From Adiantum capillus-veneris (taxonomy: Eukaryota; Streptophyta; Polypodiopsida; Polypodiales; Pteridaceae), in NCBI GenBank assembly GCA_014529385.2, contig CM043967.1:2750501-2814500 (forward strand): a stretch of 64,000 nucleotides of DNA, given 5' to 3'. The first letter of the stretch is position 1; each line of letters begins with the position of its first letter. This document shows, piece by piece, positions 57,679 to 64,000 of this stretch. Under the pieces are notes generated by a model. That model made no database searches. It worked only from the letters and a program-made list of their open reading frames with translations, and had not been told where the DNA came from. Made by a program: the position numbers and the translations under genes.

Positions 57679-58710
57679 TCAAAAAAGAAATCCCTTAGGC
57701 TAATTGTTAGGTAAATGAAATTCACACTAACAAACTCTTGAAATTCAAATGTTCATGTTCATATAGTAGAAATTGATTATAAAGTGCTGTTAGGAAAACA
57801 TGGTTCCCTCTCACTCGAGAGACTTATTAGGGACTTTTGAGAGAAATGAAGATATTGTTGTGCAATGCTTGAACATTGATTCATGTCAACAAGTGATCAA
57901 TGACATTGAATCAAATAGCTTTGTAAGTTATAAGCTCTACTCTTACTTGTCTCACCCACCACAACATCTTCTTTCTCTCTCTTTCTCTCTACTCTACTTA
58001 ATTTTTTGTGGTTTGTAGGAAAATGCAATTAATCCAAAGATGAAAACAAAAAAGTTTGCAAGCCTGTCTTCAGTGATGGTAACCATTGGCACCATGAGTT
58101 AACTCTATTTTTAAGTTTATTCTATAAAATTACAACAATGACAAACAATCTGTGAGCTTTTTCTCATAGAACACCTCGAGCAAAGAGCCTCTTAAAAAGA
58201 ATAAGAAGTTACCAACTTCAAGTGGCAGGAAGGTATGTTTGTGAGTTAATTCTTATGTTGTTAGAGTGGATAATGATCAATAAAAAATTTCATTGTGTGT
58301 AGGTACTTGGTGATCTCTCTAATCAAATCCCCCCTTCTATATGTAATCAAAATCATTCAACAGTGAGTCTTAATTTGAACAATTTAAATGTGTGAAAATG
58401 TTGACATTGTTAATGCCACCTTTTGATTAATGGTTCTTTCTTGTGTAGATGTCTAAAGTAACCAGGTCATGTAGAATTATAAAAAAGCCATCAAGGTTCA
58501 ATGAGAGCTTTGATGAAGAGGTTAGATGAAAGTAATATTGTATTTAGACATGTCACTTAGCTAAAGATAATTGACATGCCTTGTTCTAGTTACTAATTAT
58601 TGTTTTTTTGGATGCTTTAGAGTGTGGTGGAGCTATTGAGCAATGATCGCATGGAGGCAATTGCAATGGATACATTGAACTTAGATGATGTAGATGACAT
58701 GTATGGTTAA
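55377..58710 (+). pseudogene. Twelve-exon gene with SAM-like domain, disrupted
   Basis: Exon model: 55377-55390, 55499-56309, 56382-56535, 56618-56728, 56836-56973, 57451-~57623, 57794-57922, 58019-58078, 58170-58232, 58303-58362, 58449-58520, 58621-58710, all but exon 6's right end at GT/AG. Exons 4, 5 and 7-12 are multiples of three in one phase. Exon 2 holds a SAM-like stretch (YSEAIFSSGINGKLCLYMTS, then EIGIKSVAHRHALVGW, 55600-55720), which in other proteins mediates protein contacts. Later parts (AKEWWTQKDVDAMLKATTL; VKHYREAWASFNKGM) are unknown to me. The C-terminus is basic then acidic (NLDDVDDMYG). Damage: frameshifts near 55553, 56150 and in exon 3; in-frame TGA 55858; TAG 57469. A young pseudogene, or a gene with sequencing errors or unmodelled splicing. 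Confidence 0.6.
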
Positions 58711-59760
58711 CTTTGGCCAACTATAAGAGACCTAAAGAGCACACACAAAGTACATTTTAAAAGTTGCACTAGCAAATCACAGCAAGAGCATTTTTTGAGA
58801 TGTTATAGAGAATGGATTGCTTCCACTAAAGCCTCTATTTAAAGGCCCTTGTAATTCTATTCATTTTAGAATCGAAACCTCAAAAGTTCTCTTCATCTAT
58901 GCTCATCTACATGGTGATAAACCGTCCAAATGATCTTGGGAAGTAAGCTTAAATTGTTTTCAGCATTGTTTCAAAGTAGTCATGCAATTTGTCTCTAACC
59001 ATTTTTATAAAAAAATAATTACAAGAAAATATGAAATATTTTAAAGATAGGGTACGAAATTTCAAGACATGTGTACTTGAATGTAATATGATAGAAATAT
59101 TGACAAATTTAGGTATATGAGACCTTGAGATATGTGTCCATAAGGTGAGGGGTAGATATGGTCTTTTAGAAGTGTTGGTCAACAAGTAGCTTGGAAGGAA
59201 TACTCTACTAGCTTGGAAGAGTGAGATGGCATTCTACCTAGGACGCTTTAGCCTTTTTGCCATGAATTTTACCTATTCTTTACATGTGAAATGTGAGCTA
59301 CCCGTTATAAATTACAGTAAAGCGCAAAGAAAAGAATAAAACCTTTGGTTTTTTCAAGAAACGGGTGGTTGCAAAAAAACAATCCTGATTGTAGCCAATA
59401 CATATATTTATATTTTTAACTGTGCCATGTCCAATATTTTCAAATTGGAAAACAAGTTTTCCATGTGGAAGTTCTAATATACCCATGTGGAAAAGTTTTC
59501 AAGTTGGGCGTGAGAAATTTCCCATATAAATAAATTCCAATTTCCATGATGTGATAAGTAAAACCTACATGGAAAAGTCTTGATTTCTTTATGGTAAATA
59601 TTCTTAGAAATATTTACATCATGGAAAATATGCTCTTATATTCCAACATGGAAATTAAAATGTCCTTCTTTTCTCATATTGAAAAGAGAAATACCTATCT
59701 AAATTTACATTTCAAAGTAGAAATCCTTAGAGGAAAATAGGTCTCTTTTCCAAATAGAAA
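58711..59760. other. AT-rich spacer, no recognised gene
   Basis: Words around catggaaa and ccatgtggaa recur between 59410 and 59660 without a fixed period. No coding motif or RNA gene was seen. Confidence 0.45.
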
Positions 59761-59764
59761 TTTG

Positions 59765-60417
59765 TCATGAAGTTCTTGTGGCCTGAGTGGATTGAACCAT
59801 AGCATGGTCAGCAGCAGCTTGGAAGGTTTGACTGTTGTGGCCAGCACCATTGGCATCATATCGAGCAGAAGCATGTTTGTCTGCACCGTGGGCACAACAA
59901 CTGCAGGGCAAGGTGGTTTTCATCGAAAGGTTGATCGACGTTGCAGGAGCATTGTATGCATCAGTAGCAGCGCGAAGAAGGTTGTTTGAGGGAGCAACAA
60001 GGGCGGCATCGGTCACATTTGCTGGGTTGACTTCAAAAGGGATGGCGGCAATGTTTGTCACGTCTACTAGCAGCTTGACTTCAGCCGGGATCTCAACAGC
60101 ACACCGGCTGCAGCGGGGCTGGTTGCGGCAACGACTTCTTCGGCTGCTTCGAGAGCTGAAGGATTTCATGTAACCACAGAGTTGGCTGTTGTGGCAGCAA
60201 CATGGGATGCGAGTTGAGGAGCCAGTGAAGCAAGAAATACTTCCATGATGGAGGTGTCAACATCGACTGCAACCGAGTCGACCAGTTTGGTTGCAGGGTT
60301 GGCGCGTGTGTTGCCTGTAGTTATGGCGTGCGGCGTGGTCTTGTCAAAAGAAGGAAGGGGTTCGCCTGGCCAGTTGGCATCGCCTGCAGTACGGTTTGAG
60401 CGAGTGGGTTTGTTCAC
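59765..60417 (-). other. Possible gag start of the copia-like element
   Basis: A minus-strand frame at 60417-60166 begins MNKPTRSNRTAGDANWPGEP, and another at 60169-59765 is Ser/Arg/Ala rich. Frames on the opposite strand are equally long, so coding is unproven. No capsid motif is visible. Confidence 0.25.
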
Positions 60418-60902
60418 CGTAGCAGGGTGGTTGGGGAAAAGGGCCCCATCGCAGGTAGCAGCATCCCCACCTTCAACGGCAAGGGGCTGAGTGGCTGCAT
60501 GCAGAGGTGCGCCCAGGCAGCGACGGGAGCGGGCCGGGCGTGGGGGAATTGAACCACCAGAGCAGCCTGGCTAGGGAGGAGAGTTTCAATGATGGTAGCA
60601 GCACCATCAGCACCAGCGCCAAGAGTGTGGCGCGCTAGGTGGGTTGTGCCGGCATGGAGGAGCTAGCTCTAGCGTACAAGGCTGGAGAGATGATGAGTCT
60701 GAAGAAGGGGTTGCGCATCAAAGGAGGGCCAGTTTTTGGGGTACCACCCGAGTGGGAAATCTCTACAGAAGGCATGGAAAGCTCGTCGGAGGGCAGCCAG
60801 GAGAACCATGGTGAGGTTCTTTGCCCATAGCTACAGGAGAGGTGCAGGTGGGTGCATGTTGGCGCTCTACACAGAGGAGGTAGGATCTTCTGGTTACTGC
60901 AA

Positions 60903-60910
60903 TGATACCA
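60903..60910 (-). other. Partial primer-binding site
   Basis: The minus strand reads tggtatca, matching the first eight bases of the Met-tRNA site, then diverges (ttgcag). Confidence 0.5.
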
Positions 60911-60937
60911 TGTGAGAGAAGGGGAGAAAGAGAGCAC

Positions 60938-60979
<42 letters not shown>

Positions 60980-61202
60980 GCTGTTAAGCCAAGACAAAGA
61001 TACGTAGGTAGAGAGACAAGGCATTAGCCAAGGTGATAGGCAAGAAGCGTATGTTAAATTGATCCGTGGAGGTGCACTTATATACAGAAGGAGGAGGCAG
61101 TTACAAGCCGGTTACAGTGTGCATGTGATCCATGGAGATGTGTGTCGTTTATGCCTATCAAGATTATGACGTGGATGGATGATGTGGTTTATCATTCCAA
61201 CA
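60911..61202 (-). repeat. 5' LTR of the copia-like element
   Basis: The plus strand runs from tgtgagagaagg to cattccaaca, so the minus strand begins TGTTGGAATGATAAACC and ends in CA. A TATA-like sequence (ctgtatataag on the minus strand) lies at about 61077-61087, and a (GA)n run at about 60943-60976 in the transcribed part. Confidence 0.6.
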
Positions 61203-62400
61203 TGCCCCGTAAGACGTATCGTCCATACAAAGGCATGTGTAGGTGCATATTGGGAGATTTAATCTACATGCTTTGGGTAGATACAATATGCTTATGCAAT
61301 TGGACTATTTTTTATAACATCTTGGTGTGACTACCAAGGTCTTCAACCTGGATCAAGATTTTTCTTCAAGAGATTTTTGAGGTCCCACATCTTGTGAATC
61401 AATGAAGCTAGAATACCATGGAAGCCGACTTTGAAATCACCATCAAGAGTTCTTGAAACTTGAACACTATCATATGGCCCCCGCAAGTGAAAGAAGTACA
61501 CTGCTTTATGGTTGCTGATTTTGCATCCCCGTAAGAGAATGAATTGTAAATTGAGATGAGTGTAGCATGCTTGGAAAGTTGTTTCCTTAGTTGCTACCAA
61601 ATTGAGGAGATGGATCTTGACAAGGTAGCGGAGTAGGGTCAACATTACCGCCAGGGTCAAAGGGGATTGAAGGAGAAGCTCTTGGTGAGGGAAGTTGATT
61701 CAAGGCTGTAAAAGTGACCTAAGCTAGGTAAGCATCTTGGAAATCCATGTTGGAAAATGGATTTGAGGCGGTATTCATTGTAGCTTCAAGGAGAGACCGG
61801 AGCTTGGATTTGCTCAAAGCCTTGGCAAGGTGTGGAATGCCAGTTGATGGACTAGGCTTGCGAGGCGGCTCATCATCAAAGCCGTGCTTTGGTAAAAATG
61901 GAGAAATCCAACAACAAATAATAAAGCTGTGTTTTTTAATGGATTTTTTAATTATTGGATTTTCACTTTGCTTTTTTAGCGCATTTTGTTATATTCTTTG
62001 ATTTATTTAATGAACATGTCAAAAATTAATAATAAATAGCAAATGAGCTCAGATGAAAAAATTGAAGATACACTGATAATCAAAAGGACAAGGCAGACAG
62101 GCACAAAAAAATTCAATCAAATCGGCAGATGGAAGCGGGAGGCCTACTTTCGTAATTTTTTGCAGAATGAGTTACAGGAATCCGATTGGAGAAATTTTTG
62201 AGTCTGACATAGATTTCATGGCCTAGTAGGACTAACAGGGAAATTTGGGAAAAAATAGTTGGAGAAGTCTGAGTATAGATATCCGAGGTAGCCCAAAATC
62301 ACCTTATTTCCACTAGTTGCCCTTGGAGAGAGAACTTTCAACCTTCTTTCCATGCAATTTCCGGAGTCCACAGTTGCCTGTTTACAGCACCGTCTCACAC
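61203..62400. other. Spacer, no recognised gene
   Basis: Minus-strand frame 61660-61343 (106 codons) has no motif. The region 61750-61900 is mildly GC-rich. Nothing I can name. Confidence 0.4.
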
Positions 62401-63842
62401 GAGACATGAGGAATAAGTTCTATACTTATCAATGATCAACTCTGTATGGCCAGTAGCTAGTCTAATCCCAAGGAAAAAACCCTAGAATCCAAGCAGTGTA
62501 CGAAGTCCTACGACCAAAAATTGACGATAGCGGCCTGTCAGCTCAACCAAATCGGATGAGACTTGAACTGTAGCATGCCCCTATATAATAGAACACTTCT
62601 ATATCATCAGATGACCATCCGACAGGGGTCGAGGGGGGTCCTTTTTTGGCAGATGCGAGAATTGGATTCTGACTCCACAAACAGCTTATAGACTGGGTCT
62701 ATGCACAATGTATATGGCTGGTATCATAAAAACAATCAAGGAAAGCTTTCAAAAACCAAAAAAAATCTCAAAGACTACAAAGCGTCAAATTTGATATTTG
62801 AAGTCAAATTGACTCCAACTGGGCCAAAATTGGATGGGTAGCTTCAGGACTATGTAACGGACAAGTCCATAGCTTCGAAAGTGACTAATCAACTCCACAG
62901 GCCATGTAGTCACAAAAATCGGTGATTTCAGAGTTGACAAAGCACGAAGTGATGCCGACAAGACAAAACTTTACCAAATTCAATTTAGGACTTGTTTTAG
63001 GTGTATTGAATATGTTTAGGTCAAAACTTGTCAAGTTTAGCAAAAAAAGTTGACTGCTGTAAATAATCGTGATTATTTACTTTTGCACTTTTTTGACTTG
63101 AAAATGGTACGTTCACTTCACCTATCATTTGTACACACCTATTACATGCCAAATTTCAAGTATGAGCCAAAATGATCAATGATAACTTGGAAAATTGTTA
63201 AAAAACACAAAGAAGTCTTTCCAAACCAATTTCTGAGTTATCAATCACATTTTTTGATCCAAATCACCCCATATCTCATACATAGAGTCTACATCAAGCC
63301 TAGAACCAAGTTGCACCAAAAAATGTTCATTTTTGATGAAATAGTTAATAATCGCGATTATTTACTTTTTTACCAAGATGGGAAGAAATTGTAGCATTGA
63401 CCTTATGGGACCAGAGCACATGATGTCCCAAGCCCACTGACCAAGTTTGAGCAAATTTGGATCCCAAAATCTCAAAATTCCTTTATATCTACTATTTCAA
63501 AGACGAAAAGCCTAAATCTGGCACCATTTCCACCCTGTGCACTCAAATGAGACCACACTTCACTCAGAGTATCTAATTGCTATATATCTCAAGCCTATCA
63601 TGATAGAAATGCAAAAAGTTGGAAAATTTCCCCAGCTGTAAATAATCGCGATTATTTACTTTTGTTGCAAATTTTTGCTTGAACTTTGTGATTTTGATCT
63701 TTACATGTTTTTATGCATCTATGCATGTTCCAAAATTGATTTGAAGCAAATTGGGCTCAATTTGTCAGGAATTCAGACTCAAGGGCATTTCAGAGCGGAA
63801 ATTATAAAAATTTTCTAACATTGGTACTTACTTCCCTTAACA
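62401..63842. repeat. AT-rich DNA with three spaced palindromes
   Basis: No gene is visible. Copies of a 22-bp palindrome lie at 63059-63080, 63344-63365 and 63638-63659; the words before and after (ctgtaaataatc, ttacttttg; catcaagccta, caagcctatca) hint at a decayed tandem unit of about 290 bp. A splice-acceptor-like ttaacag ends the stretch. Confidence 0.6.
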
Positions 63843-63848
63843 GGAGCA

Positions 63849-64000
63849 ATGCAAGCTGCAAAGAAGGCCAAGAAGAGGGTGTCCCAAAAAGAGAAGCTGC
63901 AAGAGATGCCACCCTACCAACTGGACCCAAGTTCAGTGAAGATGGCCAAAGCAACATATTTGTCTAGAGAACAACTTGAGGAAAACTATACAACAGTTTT
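63849..64000 (+). CDS. Start of a lysine-rich coding exon, cut by the window edge
   Basis: The frame opens at the ATG 63849 and has no stop to the edge (50 codons). It begins MQAAKKAKKRVSQKEKLQEM, a basic, possibly helical stretch that could act as a nuclear signal, then SVKMAKATYLSREQLEENYT. An acceptor-like cttaacag lies six bases before the ATG, so this may be an internal exon with an upstream continuation. The base composition shifts from AT-rich to balanced exactly here. I do not recognise the protein. Confidence 0.4.
   Translation, partial: MQAAKKAKKRVSQKEKLQEMPPYQLDPSSVKMAKATYLSREQLEENYTTV

Larger units (their letters stand above)
59760..61202 (-). mobile_element. 5' portion of a copia-like LTR element
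   Basis: On the minus strand: LTR (61202-60911), a partial primer-binding site, then an Ala/Thr/Pro-rich internal region to about 59760, where similarity to anything I know ends. The other LTR is not in the window. The GC content is higher than the flanks. Class is suggested by the short LTR with TGTTGGAATGAT start and tRNA-Met type primer; no RT is present to prove it. Confidence 0.5.

Noticed and set aside
59765-60490. Overlapping frames on both strands as two genes
   Set aside because: GC-rich DNA gives long frames on both strands; only the minus strand fits the LTR context, and even that is weak.

Overview
This window reads as intergenic DNA from a large, repeat-rich land-plant nuclear genome. 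The evidence is a stretch of degenerate plant-type telomere repeats (TTTAGGG family), plant-type LINE, Ty1/copia, Ty3/gypsy (chromodomain-bearing) and CACTA-like elements, a tRNA-like SINE, LTR elements primed by initiator tRNA-Met, and spliced exons with short introns and pyrimidine-rich acceptors. A seed-free plant such as a fern is my guess, not something the sequence proves. I see no bacterial, organellar or viral gene organisation. Almost every coding frame belongs to a transposable element, and most of these are broken.

Layout. 1-4740: minus-strand LINE (ORF1 decayed; ORF2 endonuclease plus reverse transcriptase open to the left edge). 4741-8060: plain AT-rich DNA, two back-to-back hairpins, then the 3' end of a plus-strand LTR element with its 3' LTR and a degenerate ~28-bp internal repeat. 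8060-9130: 5' end of a minus-strand LTR element followed by telomere-like repeats. 9427-13438: minus-strand non-autonomous LTR element with gag and a defective protease only. 13439-17820: mostly featureless, but with three well-spliced exons of an unrecognised gene near 14.55-14.96 kb. 17822-20205: a tRNA-like SINE, a hairpin and a small TRIM-like LTR element whose two LTRs disagree by an inversion. 20206-22990: degenerate repeats, a perfect 42-bp palindrome and a decayed copia reverse transcriptase. 23069-30722: a nearly full-length chromodomain Ty3/gypsy element whose 5' LTR is cut to 26 bp and whose 2.2-kb 3' LTR holds an array of mini-hairpins. 30722-32990: CACTA-like transposase relic. 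33000-36350: GA/TC-rich spacer. 36350-53600: an AT-rich satellite-like array with an alternating A/B dimer of about 2.03 kb, interrupted by one 7.2-kb Ty3/gypsy insertion (42961-50172) flanked by a near-perfect 5-bp target duplication. 53960-54305: foldback (MITE-like) element. 55253-58710: a twelve-exon gene with a SAM-like domain, disrupted by stops and frameshifts. 59760-61202: 5' part of a minus-strand copia-like element. 62400-63840: AT-rich DNA with three copies of a 22-bp palindrome about 290 bp apart. 63849-64000: the start of a lysine-rich coding exon running off the right edge.

The genes do not form a pathway; the window records nested insertion and decay. The most unusual signals are the mini-hairpin array with constant GGTTA-type loops and changing stems (29899-30114), the dimeric satellite with a precisely readable insertion, the inverted LTR end of the small LTR element, the spaced palindromes at the right end, and the two spliced host-like genes I could not name.
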